Source: Lachnospiraceae bacterium (GTDB lineage Bacteria > Bacillota > Clostridia > Lachnospirales > Lachnospiraceae). From it: DNA of 64,000 bases. The position numbers and the translations under genes are program-made. A model generated the notes under the pieces. It was not told the origin of the DNA and did not search any database. It saw only the letters and a list, made by a program, of their open reading frames with translations. The stretch is from contig JAGAPK010000060.1 of assembly GCA_017623295.1 (NCBI GenBank), forward strand, positions 17,275-81,274, written 5' to 3'. Positions within the stretch are counted from its first letter, which is position 1; the number at the start of each line of letters is the position of its first letter. Of this stretch, positions 25,934 to 35,201 are shown in pieces.

Positions 25934-26847
25934 TGGAACAGGTAATAACCAATAAGAAAGCAATTTATAAAAGCAGTAACGTTGACATTGAACAGATTCG
26001 TGAAACCATGTACCGCAGACAGAAGGCGGTTCGCTTCAGAAGAACAGCACTTCGTTTAAGCGCAAATATTGTGATGGCACTGATTATTTTATTGCCGCTT
26101 TTATATGCAATCAGTGTGGCTTTTATGCCATCCAGCGAATTGTTTACAACAGAATTAAATATTTTACCGCAAAATCCTACGCTGGAAAATTTCAAGCAGG
26201 CATTAGCAAAAGTACCGCTGCTTCGTTTTGTAGGCAATTCCTTTCTGGTAGCAGGTCTGATTACGGTTGGACAGATTATTTCCTGCTCTCTGGCAGCATT
26301 CAGTTTTTCCTTCCTGGATTTTAAAGGAAAAAATATACTGTTTATGTTAGTTATGGCAACTATGATGATTCCGGGCGAAGCAACCATTATTTCCAATTAC
26401 TTAACTGTCAGCAGCTGGGGATGGCTGGATTCCTATCAAGTGTTGATTGTACCTTATTTAACAAGCGCAATGGGTATCTTCCTGTTTAGACAGTTCTATT
26501 TATCTTTCCCGATTTCACTATATGAATCGGCTAAGATTGATGGCTGCAAGAACCTCCGATTCATTGTGCAGATTCTGATTCCACTTACCAAATCAGCAAT
26601 CGGTGCGATGGCAGTTTATACCTTTATCAATGCTTGGAATATGTATATGTGGCCATTGTTGGTAACAGGTTCTGATACAATGCGTACAGTACAGATTGGT
26701 ATTGGTATGTTAGACAGTGTGGATTCTCAGTCTATTACCCTGATGATTGCAGGTGTTGTTATGATTATCCTGCCATCCTTATCTATTTTCATCGTAGGAC
26801 AGAAGCAGTTAATTAAAGGAATGTTCTCTGGCGCAGTCAAAGGCTAG
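25933..26847 (+). CDS. ugpE: Sugar/glycerol-3-phosphate ABC permease, UgpE type
   Basis: Second CUT1 permease, 304 aa, with an unusually long charged N-terminal tail (about 40 residues, rich in Lys and Arg) before the first of six membrane segments. The EAA loop is YESAKIDGCKNLRFIVQILIPLTKS. GNSFLVAG and INAWNMYMWPL segments match the UgpE group. Overlaps the preceding permease by one base and is followed after 39 bases by the binding protein. Confidence 0.92.
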   Translation: MEQVITNKKAIYKSSNVDIEQIRETMYRRQKAVRFRRTALRLSANIVMALIILLPLLYAISVAFMPSSELFTTELNILPQNPTLENFKQALAKVPLLRFVGNSFLVAGLITVGQIISCSLAAFSFSFLDFKGKNILFMLVMATMMIPGEATIISNYLTVSSWGWLDSYQVLIVPYLTSAMGIFLFRQFYLSFPISLYESAKIDGCKNLRFIVQILIPLTKSAIGAMAVYTFINAWNMYMWPLLVTGSDTMRTVQIGIGMLDSVDSQSITLMIAGVVMIILPSLSIFIVGQKQLIKGMFSGAVKG

Positions 26848-26886
26848 AAGTACATAAAAAATATTATAATTTATGAGGAGAAAAGT

Positions 26887-28329
26887 ATGAAAAAAAGAGT
26901 AGTAGCATCATTATTGACAGTAGCTATGGTAACAAGTGTTATGACGGGGTGTGGTTCTTCCACAGAAACAGCAGAAAGCACAGAAACAGCAGAAAGCACA
27001 GAAACAACAGAAAATACAGAAGCAACAGCAGATACAGGAGCTAATGTAGAATCTGTGGAAAATGCAGATGAAATTACAGCAATGGATGAAAGTCAGCTGA
27101 ATGGAACAACAATCACTTTCTGGCATGCAATGGGCGGTGTCAATGGAGAAGCACTGGATTATCTGGTAAATAAATTTAATGAAGAAAACGAATATGGTAT
27201 CACAGTTGTATCCGAATATCAGGGTTCTTATGATGATGCAATCAACAAATTAAAAAGTGCGCAGCTTGGTAATATGGGAGCTGATTTAGTGCAGGTATAT
27301 GATATCGGAACGAGATTTATGATTGACTCTGGCTGGATTGTACCAATGCAGGATTTAGTAGATGCAGATGGTTTTGACCTTTCCGTTATTGAGCCAAATA
27401 TTGCAGCATATTATACGGTTGGCGATACCTTGTATTCTATGCCATTTAACTCATCTACACCAATTCTTTATTATAACAAGGATATGTTTGAGGCAGCAGG
27501 CGTGGAAGCAGCACCAACAAGCTTTGAAGAAATCAAAGAAGTGGGTGACAAATTACAGAGCACAGGCGTAGAAGAAGTTATTTCCCTTTCCATTTACGGA
27601 TGGTTTTTTGAACAGTTTACCTGCAAACAGGGTCTGGAATATGTGAACAACGGCAATGGACGTGATTCCTATGCAACAGCCGTTTCTTTTGATGAAAATG
27701 GAGCAGCATTAAATATTTTAACAGCATGGAAAGATTTGTACGATAATGGGTATGCTCCTAATGTAGGACGTGGTGGCGACGCCGGTCTTGCTGATTTCTC
27801 AGCCGGAAAATCTGCTATGACACTTGGCTCTACAGCATCTTTGAAACAGATTTTACAGGATGTAAATGGTAAGTTTGAAGTAGGTACTGCTTACTTCCCA
27901 ACAGTAGTAGAAGGCAGTGAAGGCGGTGTTTCTATCGGTGGTGGTTCTCTCTGGGCATTGGATAATGGTGATGATGTGCAGAAGGCAGCAACATGGAAAT
28001 TCGTTAAATTCCTCGTTTCCGCAGAATCTCAGGCATACTGGAATGCACAGACAGGTTACTTCCCGGTTACAACAGAAGCGCACACAGAGCAGGTGTTCTT
28101 AGATAACATTGAACAGTATCCTCAGTTCCAGACTGCGATCGATCAGCTTCATGATTCTGCACCACAGTATGCAGGTGCGCTGATTAGTGTATTCCCGGAA
28201 GCAAGAGCTATTGTAGAAACAGAGATTGAAAATATGCTTAACAATGGTGTGTCACCGGAAGATACCGTAGCAACCTTAGCAGACCAGATTAACGCATCTA
28301 TCACAGAATACAACGAATTAAATTACTAA
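26887..28329 (+). CDS. ugpB: Extracellular solute-binding lipoprotein, UgpB type
   Basis: Cluster B/D substrate-binding lipoprotein for the importer, 480 aa. Signal peptide ends in VMTGC with lipidated C22, followed by a Ser/Thr/Glu linker made of near-perfect STETAE repeats (18-base tandem units near 26959-27010). The mature domain has TITFWHAMGG, LVQVYDIGTRFMIDSG and YSMPFNSSTPILYYNKDMFEAAG, the last block matching UgpB-type proteins that bind glycerol-3-phosphate or glycerophosphocholine. GAGGAG precedes the ATG. glpQ directly downstream supports a phosphodiester or G3P ligand. Confidence 0.9.
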   Translation: MKKRVVASLLTVAMVTSVMTGCGSSTETAESTETAESTETTENTEATADTGANVESVENADEITAMDESQLNGTTITFWHAMGGVNGEALDYLVNKFNEENEYGITVVSEYQGSYDDAINKLKSAQLGNMGADLVQVYDIGTRFMIDSGWIVPMQDLVDADGFDLSVIEPNIAAYYTVGDTLYSMPFNSSTPILYYNKDMFEAAGVEAAPTSFEEIKEVGDKLQSTGVEEVISLSIYGWFFEQFTCKQGLEYVNNGNGRDSYATAVSFDENGAALNILTAWKDLYDNGYAPNVGRGGDAGLADFSAGKSAMTLGSTASLKQILQDVNGKFEVGTAYFPTVVEGSEGGVSIGGGSLWALDNGDDVQKAATWKFVKFLVSAESQAYWNAQTGYFPVTTEAHTEQVFLDNIEQYPQFQTAIDQLHDSAPQYAGALISVFPEARAIVETEIENMLNNGVSPEDTVATLADQINASITEYNELNY

Positions 28330-28339
28330 TTATAATTGG

Positions 28340-29080
28340 ATGGACAAAGATATGAAAACAGAAGTTTGGGCGCATCGAGGCGCATCCGGCTATGCACCGG
28401 AAAATACAATAGAAGCTTTTCGTATGGCTGCACAATTGAATGCAGATGGTGTAGAACTGGATGTGCAGCTGACAAAAGATGGAGAACTTGTAGTCATTCA
28501 TGATGAAACGGTAGACAGAGTCAGTGACCGTGTCGGTTATGTGAAAGACTACACTTTGGAAGAACTGAAGAAAATGGATGTTGGAAATCCGATTCCGGGA
28601 TTTGGAACTGCCAGAATTCCAACCTTGAAAGAAGTGTTGGAAGAACTGCGACCAACAGGAATGAAAATCAACATTGAATGTAAAACCGGTATTTTCTTCT
28701 ATTCTGGTCTGGAAGAGAAGATGGTAAAATTGGTGGAAGACATGAAAATGACAGACAGAATCTGGTGTTCTTCCTTCAATCATGAATCCGTCCTGAAAGT
28801 AAAACAGCTTTGTCCGGCAATGAAAACTGGATTTTTGATTGCTGATGTCATTGTAGATGTAGCAGCTTACAGCAAGCGGTGCGGGGTAGATGCCCTGCAC
28901 CCTGCGCTTTACCATATGCAGGATGAAAATCTGATAACAAAGTGCAAGGAAAATGGTCTGGAGGTGCATGTCTGGACAGTCAACGAAAAAAACGACATGA
29001 AAAAATTATGTCAGGCAGGCGTAGAAGCCATTATAACCAATTTCCCGGATAATGCAAGAAATGTGGTGGACAGTTTATGA
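28340..29080 (+). CDS. glpQ: Glycerophosphodiester phosphodiesterase, cytoplasmic
   Basis: Hydrolyses glycerophosphodiesters to glycerol-3-phosphate and an alcohol, 246 aa, no signal peptide, so it acts on imported substrate like UgpQ. The catalytic GDPD motifs are intact: H12-R13 and E22-N23 in AHRGASGYAPENT, E39-x-D41 in GVELDVQLTKDG, and H54-D55 in VVIHDE. Two starts, ATG 28340 and ATG 28352, are possible; the sites before them are weak. It ends overlapping the next gene by four bases (ATGA). Co-location with ugpCAEB gives an uptake-and-cleavage pathway. Confidence 0.94.
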   Translation: MDKDMKTEVWAHRGASGYAPENTIEAFRMAAQLNADGVELDVQLTKDGELVVIHDETVDRVSDRVGYVKDYTLEELKKMDVGNPIPGFGTARIPTLKEVLEELRPTGMKINIECKTGIFFYSGLEEKMVKLVEDMKMTDRIWCSSFNHESVLKVKQLCPAMKTGFLIADVIVDVAAYSKRCGVDALHPALYHMQDENLITKCKENGLEVHVWTVNEKNDMKKLCQAGVEAIITNFPDNARNVVDSL

Positions 29081-29892
29081 TTTGCAGAAAGGATTTAGAA
29101 CTGCTTTTACAAAAGAAACTGTTTCTGTTTGATATTGATGGTACACTGGCGCTTGGTGATGAATTACTGGATGGAACCATACAACTGATTGACTACCTGA
29201 GAAAGAGTGGACGAACCGTTTTCTTCACAACCAATAATTCTACCAAAAGCCGGGAAGATTATGTAGAATATTTTGCAAAGCATGGTATGCAGGTAGAAAA
29301 GGAAGAAGTTCTGACAGCCGGCATATTGACTTTGCTTTTTTGTAAGGAAAATTTAGAGCAGAAAAAGATTTTTCTAATGGGTACGCCTTCGTTGAAAAAG
29401 GAAATGGAAAAAGCCGGATTGCTTATTACAGAACATTACGAAGAGGATGTGGACTGTGTGGTGGCGGCTTTTGATACCACACTTAGCTTTCAGAAGCTGG
29501 AAGATGCAAGCAGACTTCTAAGTACCAAAGAAGTGATGTTTCTGGCATCGAACCCGGATTTATGCTGTCCGACCGGTTTTGGGGCTGTGCCGGATTGCGG
29601 TTCCATCTGTGCTATGTTAAAAAATGCCACAGGACGGGAACCGAAATATTTGGGAAAACCATATCCTGATATCGTAAATCAGTGTCGGAAGATGTCCGGC
29701 ATTTCCGCGCAGGAAACTGTGCTTGTCGGCGATAGAATTTATACCGATATGGCATGTGCGGAGAATGCAGGAGTAGACGGAATCCTTGTGTTAAGCGGCG
29801 AAGCGACCAAGAAAGATGCACACGCCTGTGGACTTCAGATTCCTTATGTATTTCAGGATGTGCGGGAATTATATCAATATTTATCTTCATAA
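29077..29892 (+). CDS. HAD-IIA phosphatase, NagD/phosphoglycolate type
   Basis: Phosphatase of HAD subfamily IIA, 271 aa. The nucleophile motif DIDGT has D19 and D21, TTNNST is motif II, and GKPYPDI plus VGDRIYTDM carry the Lys and the acidic motif IV; a C2-type cap lies between about 90 and 190. Enzymes of this group act on small phosphates, including glycerol-phosphate and p-nitrophenyl phosphate in vitro. Its four-base overlap with glpQ suggests it dephosphorylates a product of that step, perhaps glycerol-3-phosphate to glycerol; this is inferred from context only. Confidence 0.88.
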   Translation: MICRKDLELLLQKKLFLFDIDGTLALGDELLDGTIQLIDYLRKSGRTVFFTTNNSTKSREDYVEYFAKHGMQVEKEEVLTAGILTLLFCKENLEQKKIFLMGTPSLKKEMEKAGLLITEHYEEDVDCVVAAFDTTLSFQKLEDASRLLSTKEVMFLASNPDLCCPTGFGAVPDCGSICAMLKNATGREPKYLGKPYPDIVNQCRKMSGISAQETVLVGDRIYTDMACAENAGVDGILVLSGEATKKDAHACGLQIPYVFQDVRELYQYLSS

Positions 29893-30019
29893 ACGTTATA
29901 CCTTCACGATTCCGGCGAACTACGGAGCAGAGAATCTGGAAGCATTACTGGATGAGAACGGCTACTGTGGCTTCATGTATCTGTTAAGTGTGTTTGGTGG
30001 AAGTGAGATTGCAGAATAA
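29893..30019 (+). pseudogene. Remnant: C-terminal end of an unidentified protein
   Basis: The frame ending in TAA at 30017-30019 encodes a protein-like tail, YTFTIPANYGAENLEALLDE then YCGFMYLLSVFGGSEIAE, with no start codon of its own after the HAD gene (the only ATG, 29816, lies within that gene out of frame). Composition resembles real protein, not random AT-rich DNA. It may be the end of a gene whose front was deleted when the ugp operon was joined here. The family is not recognised. Confidence 0.35.
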
Positions 30020-30065
30020 GTAATACGATAAAAAACACAAAATAAAACGGCTAAGAGTAAAATGA

Positions 30066-30097
30066 AAAAAGGAGATAGCGGGAACTATCTTCTTTTT
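30066..30097 (+). terminator. Terminator after the ugp-glpQ operon
   Basis: A 13-bp stem with wobble pairs, 30066-30078 against 30085-30097, ending in a long T run. The stretch 30100-30167 between it and the next promoter is AT-rich and shows nothing else. Confidence 0.85.
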
Positions 30098-30167
30098 TTG
30101 TTGCGTTTGTTGTAAATGCATTGTTATTATACAAAAGCAAGAAATAAAATATATATGTAAAATATAG

Positions 30168-30196
30168 TTGACAAATGCAAAAGACGGTAATATACT
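30168..30196 (+). promoter_or_regulatory. Promoter of the XRE regulator
   Basis: TTGACA (30168-30173) and TATACT (30191-30196), 17-base spacer, about 30 bases before the ribosome binding site. Confidence 0.85.
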
Positions 30197-30225
30197 AAGA
30201 CTATAAGAACGAAAGGAGTCAGCAT

Positions 30226-30435
30226 ATGAAGAACTTGAAAATGAAATTTGCCAGAATTGAACAGGATATTTCGCAGATTGAACTGGCAAACAGAATTGGT
30301 GTAACTAGGCAGACTATCGGTATGATAGAGGCTGGTGATTATAATCCGTCATTGAAATTATGCATTGCGATTTGCAAAGAACTTGGTAAAACATTGGATG
30401 ATTTATTCTGGGAGGAAGATAGTAATGAGAAATAG
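30226..30435 (+). CDS. XRE family small DNA-binding regulator
   Basis: Compact helix-turn-helix protein, 69 aa, of the type MKNLKMKFARIEQDISQ... seen in many Firmicutes. The XRE HTH covers about residues 15-35 (SQIELANRIGVTRQTIGMIE), followed by NPSLKLCIAICKELGKTLDDLFW. GAAAGGAGTC precedes the ATG. Its end overlaps the next gene by 11 bases. Such tiny XRE proteins often repress their own operon and pair with a small membrane protein, as here; the signal is unknown. Confidence 0.93.
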   Translation: MKNLKMKFARIEQDISQIELANRIGVTRQTIGMIEAGDYNPSLKLCIAICKELGKTLDDLFWEEDSNEK

Positions 30436-30895
30436 GAAAAGCAATTTGGATGAGATGCAGGAACAGAAATTATTACAGGTAGAGAAAAATGGCATGTGGC
30501 TGGCGTTCTGGGGCCTGCTAATTGCTATGGTAGTGCAAATGATGATTTATGGTTTTGATGTAAAAGAACAGCTTATCGGTGAGTGGGTTGTATTTATGTG
30601 TCTGGCACTTTATATGATTATAGGTTGTATGCGAATTGGTGTCTGGGACAGAAGAATGAAAGCAGATGCTAAGACAAACTTTCTGGTCAGTTTACTTGCC
30701 GGTGTTGTAACAGGTGTGATACTGGCAATCATCAATTATCGTTCTTATCAGATGATAGAAGGTGCGATTGCAACATTTGTTATCAATGTGATTGTTGTAT
30801 TTGTAATGTGCTTTGTTGGCTTGACTTTTGTGTCACACCTTTATAAGAAAAGACTGGCAAAGCTTGAACAGGAAGTTGAGGACGAAGAGGAATAA
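30425..30895 (+). CDS. Small membrane protein paired with XRE regulator
   Basis: Integral membrane protein of 156 aa with about four hydrophobic segments (near residues 24-43, 51-67, 88-105 and 112-133), charged at both ends; the C-terminus is very acidic (EQEVEDEEE). The start ATG 30425 overlaps the regulator; the frame open to 30365 is a shadow of it. It resembles proteins annotated DUF6773 that sit beside XRE genes in Lachnospiraceae, though I assign that from memory. A sensor or anti-repressor role for the pair is a guess. Confidence 0.8.
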   Translation: MRNRKSNLDEMQEQKLLQVEKNGMWLAFWGLLIAMVVQMMIYGFDVKEQLIGEWVVFMCLALYMIIGCMRIGVWDRRMKADAKTNFLVSLLAGVVTGVILAIINYRSYQMIEGAIATFVINVIVVFVMCFVGLTFVSHLYKKRLAKLEQEVEDEEE

Positions 30896-30912
30896 TTATG
30901 GTATCTTAAAGC

Positions 30913-30948
30913 AAACCGGAAAGTAATAAACTTTTCGGTTTGTTTTTT
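30913..30948 (+). terminator. Terminator of the XRE operon
   Basis: AAACCGGAAAGT pairs with ACTTTTCGGTTT around AATAA, followed by a T run. Confidence 0.9.
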
Positions 30949-30972
30949 CGCTTTTTTTCGTACATACCTATG

Positions 30973-31001
30973 TTGATTATAACACCTTTTTTTGATATAA
31001 T
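30973..31001 (+). promoter_or_regulatory. Promoter of the hybrid kinase operon
   Basis: TTGATT (30973-30978) and TATAAT (30996-31001), 17-base spacer, about 50 bases before the first kinase. Confidence 0.8.
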
Positions 31002-31050
31002 TTTTTAAATATGTTTTAAAAGCAGACACGAAGGAAAAGAGGAAAATCAG

Positions 31051-34000
31051 ATGAAGCGAAATGCAATGAATTATATTAAGCAAATAATACAAGTGCTTTT
31101 TTTTGCAGTTATTTTATTTGTTATATTAGGAGAACTTTTTTTACCTTCGGAAAATAAAACGACTTATGAAAGCAACCTTTTTGAAGCAGAGTGGTCACAG
31201 GTTCTGGAAGATGGAAGCCGCATACCGATTTCCGTTCCGGGACAGGCAGATGTTGAAAAAGGTGAATGGCTGGCAATTGAAACGGTATTGCCGACCGATT
31301 TGTCTGATCGTGATTGGTTATGTGTCCGTAGCTCACAGCAGGATATGAAAATCTATGTGGATGGGGAATTACGAGAGAATTATACAACGGAGAATTCAAG
31401 ACCTTTTGGCAAAAATAGTGTAAGTGCTTATGTATTTATAGATTTGTTAGAAGAAGATGGCGGCAAAGTAATGACAGTGGAAACGAAATCTTTTTCTATT
31501 TATTCCGGTGTAATAAATGAATTTTATTATGGGGATCGTATGTCTATATGGGTACATATTATTAAAGAAACCGGTCTGACGATTATTCTGGCATTTTCTC
31601 TAATGCTTTTTGCGATTGTCTGCATGATTTGTAGTGTTCTTTTATCCGTGCAGTATAAAAAAGTGAATCAGTTAGGATTTCTGGGCGCAGGTATCTTTTT
31701 ATCAGCGGCATGGCTTGTTATGGAATCACGATTGCGCCAGTTATTGTTTCCGAATCTTTCGGTAGTAGGAAGTGTTGCATTTATGCTGTTGATGCTGCTG
31801 CCATTTCCTTTTGTTTTGTATATCAATGAAATCCAGAAAAGAAGATATCAGAAGCTATATGTGGCATTAGATGTGGTAATGTTTATAAATATGGCGGTAT
31901 GTGTTATTTTACAGATTACTAATTGCAAAGATTTTCTGGAAACCATGTTTGCGATACATGGCATGATTGTAATTGCTATTGTAGTTATGATGATTACACT
32001 TATATTAGATTATAGAAGAGGATATTGGAAGGAATATGAAGCCGTTGCAATTGGTTTTCTGGGATTGACCTTCAGCGGAATAGCAGAACTTGTATTAGCC
32101 TATATGAAAAAACAGTCTATGTCAGGAATTGCTTTAAGTATTGGACTGTTATTCTTAATGGCAATGGCATTTACCAAAACCGGTCAGGAAGTATTGGAGA
32201 ACGAGAAAAAGAAAGAAAAGGCGCTTTCTGCAAGTGCTTCCAAAGCAAGCTTCCTTGCTAATATGTCTCACGAAATTCGTACGCCAATTAATAGCGTAAT
32301 TGGTATGAATGAGATGATTTTAAGGGAATGTACAGAACCTGAAATTAAAGAATATGCTTATAACATTCAAAGTTCCAGTAGAATTTTGCTTGGACTGGTA
32401 AATGATATCTTAGATTTTTCCAAGATTGAGGCAGGACAACTGCAGATTGTAGAGGGGCAGTATAATCCGACGGATTTGTTCCGCGATATTATTAAAGAAC
32501 TGCGAAACCGTGCAGATAAGAAACATCTGAGCATTCGTTTACAGATTGATAAAGAATTACCATCGGGATTGATTGGTGATGAAATCAGAATCCGTCAGAT
32601 TCTTTTAAATCTGATTTCTAATGCTGTGAAATTTACTACCGAAGGTACAATAACATTCAGTGTACAGGGGATTAAAAATGATGACGGTACTTTTGTTCTG
32701 AAAATGTCAGTGGCAGATACCGGTATCGGAATCCGCAAAGAGGATATTCCGAAGTTGTTCAGCAGCTTTACCAAGCTGGAGGACTATCGTTATATTTCTG
32801 TTGAAGGAAGTGGAATTGGTTTAAATATTGTAAAACATCTGGTAGACAGAATGCATGGTGATATGGTGGTACATAGTGCGCCGGAGAAGGGTTCTCTATT
32901 CACCATAAGTATTCCACAACAGGTAGTTGACGAAAAGCCTATTGGCGATTTGACTAAGGGAGTCAAAGAGGCAGAAGGAAGAAAAGCCTATAAAGAGTTA
33001 TTTACAGCACCGGAGGCGAAGATTCTGGTGGTAGATGACAATACCATGAATTTGCAGGTAGTAAAAGGTTTGTTGAAAAAGACAAAGGTGCAGATTGATA
33101 CAGTAGAGGGTGGCAGTGAATGTCTGGAGATATGTGCGGAAAAAGCATATGATTTAATTTTGATGGATCATATGATGCCGGAACCGGATGGAATTGAAAC
33201 ACTTCACTTGTTGCGCGAGAAAACGGATAATCCGAATGCTAAGATACCGATTATTGCTTTAACTGCCAATGCCGTTTCAGGAGTGAAGGAACTGTACTTA
33301 TCAGAAGGCTTCGAGGATTACCTGTCAAAACCGATTGTTCCGGAAGAACTGGAGGGTATGTTAATCAAGTATTTGCCGGATGAGCTGGTTATCAAAGAGC
33401 AGGTACTGATAGAGAAGAATGAACCGGAAAGCAAATCGGCTAAGCAGGAAGAAGTACAATCCGAGGTCAAAGAAGAACAGAAGCCGGAGGAACAAAAAGT
33501 AGAAGAACAAAGTACGGAAGCGGATAAGCCTGCAGTTGATGAAATTGATATGGTAAAAGGCATGACTTATTGTGCAAATGATAAGGATATGTATTATGAA
33601 CTCCTGCAGATGTTCTGTGACCAGAATGTTATCAATACAGGAAAACTGGAGAAATATTACGAAGAGAAGAATTGGAAAGATTTTTCTGTTCTGACACATG
33701 CCATTAAGAGTACCTCTCTTGGAATTGGTGCGGCTGTTTTCTCAGAGATGGCAAAACAGCAGGAATTTGCGGGCAAAGAAAATCGTGAGGATTTTATTCT
33801 GGAAACAAGAGATGAGTTTATGAATTCTTATCGTATTGTGAAAGAGAAAATACAGAGTATTTTGCGGGAAGCCGGTGCTTTGAAAGAGGAAGTGGCAGAA
33901 GCGCCAATGCCGGACAATGCGGAAATAAGTTTTGCTGAATATGAGAGTTTGTTAGAGAAAGTGCAAGACTTTGAAATGAATGAAGTTATTAAGCAGATAG

Positions 34001-34143
34001 ATGGAATGCTTGATAAAACGGATGAAAAGGAAAAAGAGGTTCTAAACAGTATCAAGCATGCGGTAGAAGAATTTGATTATGATACCGCAGAAAAGGTGCT
34101 GAGTGATTGGATGCAGGACATGCGCACTAAGAAGGGCGAATGA
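31051..34143 (+). CDS. Hybrid sensor histidine kinase with REC and Hpt domains
   Basis: Membrane sensor of 1030 aa. An N-terminal membrane anchor (about 8-28) is followed by an extracellular region of about 150 residues, then a seven-helix membrane block like 7TMR-DISM (about 175-385). HisKA has the phosphoaccepting H407 in SHEIRTP; HATPase follows with DTGIGI and GSGIGLNI boxes; a receiver domain has D706 (LMDHMMP); after an acidic Glu-rich linker comes an Hpt domain with H883 (THAIKSTSLGIG). All steps of a four-step phosphorelay are in one chain. First gene of a four-gene operon; the DNA-binding output partner is not in the window. Confidence 0.94.
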   Translation: MKRNAMNYIKQIIQVLFFAVILFVILGELFLPSENKTTYESNLFEAEWSQVLEDGSRIPISVPGQADVEKGEWLAIETVLPTDLSDRDWLCVRSSQQDMKIYVDGELRENYTTENSRPFGKNSVSAYVFIDLLEEDGGKVMTVETKSFSIYSGVINEFYYGDRMSIWVHIIKETGLTIILAFSLMLFAIVCMICSVLLSVQYKKVNQLGFLGAGIFLSAAWLVMESRLRQLLFPNLSVVGSVAFMLLMLLPFPFVLYINEIQKRRYQKLYVALDVVMFINMAVCVILQITNCKDFLETMFAIHGMIVIAIVVMMITLILDYRRGYWKEYEAVAIGFLGLTFSGIAELVLAYMKKQSMSGIALSIGLLFLMAMAFTKTGQEVLENEKKKEKALSASASKASFLANMSHEIRTPINSVIGMNEMILRECTEPEIKEYAYNIQSSSRILLGLVNDILDFSKIEAGQLQIVEGQYNPTDLFRDIIKELRNRADKKHLSIRLQIDKELPSGLIGDEIRIRQILLNLISNAVKFTTEGTITFSVQGIKNDDGTFVLKMSVADTGIGIRKEDIPKLFSSFTKLEDYRYISVEGSGIGLNIVKHLVDRMHGDMVVHSAPEKGSLFTISIPQQVVDEKPIGDLTKGVKEAEGRKAYKELFTAPEAKILVVDDNTMNLQVVKGLLKKTKVQIDTVEGGSECLEICAEKAYDLILMDHMMPEPDGIETLHLLREKTDNPNAKIPIIALTANAVSGVKELYLSEGFEDYLSKPIVPEELEGMLIKYLPDELVIKEQVLIEKNEPESKSAKQEEVQSEVKEEQKPEEQKVEEQSTEADKPAVDEIDMVKGMTYCANDKDMYYELLQMFCDQNVINTGKLEKYYEEKNWKDFSVLTHAIKSTSLGIGAAVFSEMAKQQEFAGKENREDFILETRDEFMNSYRIVKEKIQSILREAGALKEEVAEAPMPDNAEISFAEYESLLEKVQDFEMNEVIKQIDGMLDKTDEKEKEVLNSIKHAVEEFDYDTAEKVLSDWMQDMRTKKGE

Positions 34144-34144
34144 T

Positions 34145-35191
34145 ATGAAAAAAATTATTTTGGTAGTAGATGATGACAAGACGAATTTAATGATAGCGCA
34201 GCGAGTTTTGTCTGATGAATATCGTGTTGCAGCGGTTAATTCGGGTGAATTATGTTTTCACTATTTGGAAAGAAATTGTCCTGAATTGATTCTTCTCGAT
34301 ATTCAGATGCCGGGAATGGATGGCTTTGAAGTAATGGAAAAGCTGAAACAGCATGAGGAATGGTGTCGTATTCCGGTTATTTTCTTAACGGCGGATAGAA
34401 GTGAAGAAACAGAGGAGAAGTGTTTCCGTGTTGGAGCCGTAGACTATATTGGTAAGCCTTTTGTTCCTGCAATTATGATACAAAGAGTTCGCAAAACATT
34501 AGAACTGGAAGATTACCGTAAGAGTCTGGAGCAGATGGTAGAGAAACAGCTGCAGAGAATTACACAGCTTCAGCAGGACATTATCTTCACAATGGCGAAC
34601 CTCATCGAAAGTCGAGATGGTACAACTGGTGAACATGTCAGAAGAACCAGTATTTATACCGATATGTTGATTCGCCGCATGAAACAGCAGAATATTTATA
34701 CAGAGGAACTGACAGCAGAATTTGTTGATTATATGCATAAAGCAGCGCCTATGCACGATATCGGTAAGATTACCGTTTCTGATATCGTATTGCAGAAGCC
34801 GGGGAAATTAACAGACGAAGAGTATACGATGATTAAAAATCATACGGTAGCCGGTGGCAAAATGATTCGGGAAAATATGAGCAGTCTTGTAGAACCGGAA
34901 TTCATCGATATTGCCTATGATGTAGCAACTTATCATCATGAAAAATGGAATGGAAAAGGTTATCCGGAAGGAAAATCCGGGACCGATATTCCGCTTGCTG
35001 CAAGAATTCTTGCAGTTACAGACGTATTTGATGCACTTGTATCCAAACGTCAGTATAAAGCGGGAATGACTTTGGAGCAGGCTTTTGAGATTATGGCAAA
35101 AGACCGAGGAGAGAGTTTTGAGCCGATTATTTTAGATACCTTTTTCGAAATGGGAGAAGAACTTACCGAAGTCATGAAAGAGATGGAATAA
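34145..35191 (+). CDS. Response regulator with REC and HD-GYP domains
   Basis: Two-domain cytoplasmic protein of 348 aa. The receiver domain has D9-D10-D11 and the phosphoacceptor D52 ([11 protein letters not shown]), with TAD and K in IGKPF. A coiled helix (about 120-150) leads to an HD-GYP domain: H204-D205 in HDIGK, the [11 protein letters not shown] block and [15 protein letters not shown] domains hydrolyse c-di-GMP, so phosphorylation by the neighbouring kinases probably alters c-di-GMP level. ATG 34145 lies one base past the kinase stop; the longer frame from 34103 is a shadow. Confidence 0.94.
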   Translation: MKKIILVVDDDKTNLMIAQRVLSDEYRVAAVNSGELCFHYLERNCPELILLDIQMPGMDGFEVMEKLKQHEEWCRIPVIFLTADRSEETEEKCFRVGAVDYIGKPFVPAIMIQRVRKTLELEDYRKSLEQMVEKQLQRITQLQQDIIFTMANLIESRDGTTGEHVRRTSIYTDMLIRRMKQQNIYTEELTAEFVDYMHKAAPMHDIGKITVSDIVLQKPGKLTDEEYTMIKNHTVAGGKMIRENMSSLVEPEFIDIAYDVATYHHEKWNGKGYPEGKSGTDIPLAARILAVTDVFDALVSKRQYKAGMTLEQAFEIMAKDRGESFEPIILDTFFEMGEELTEVMKEME

Positions 35192-35201
35192 GGAGTGCGC
35201 G

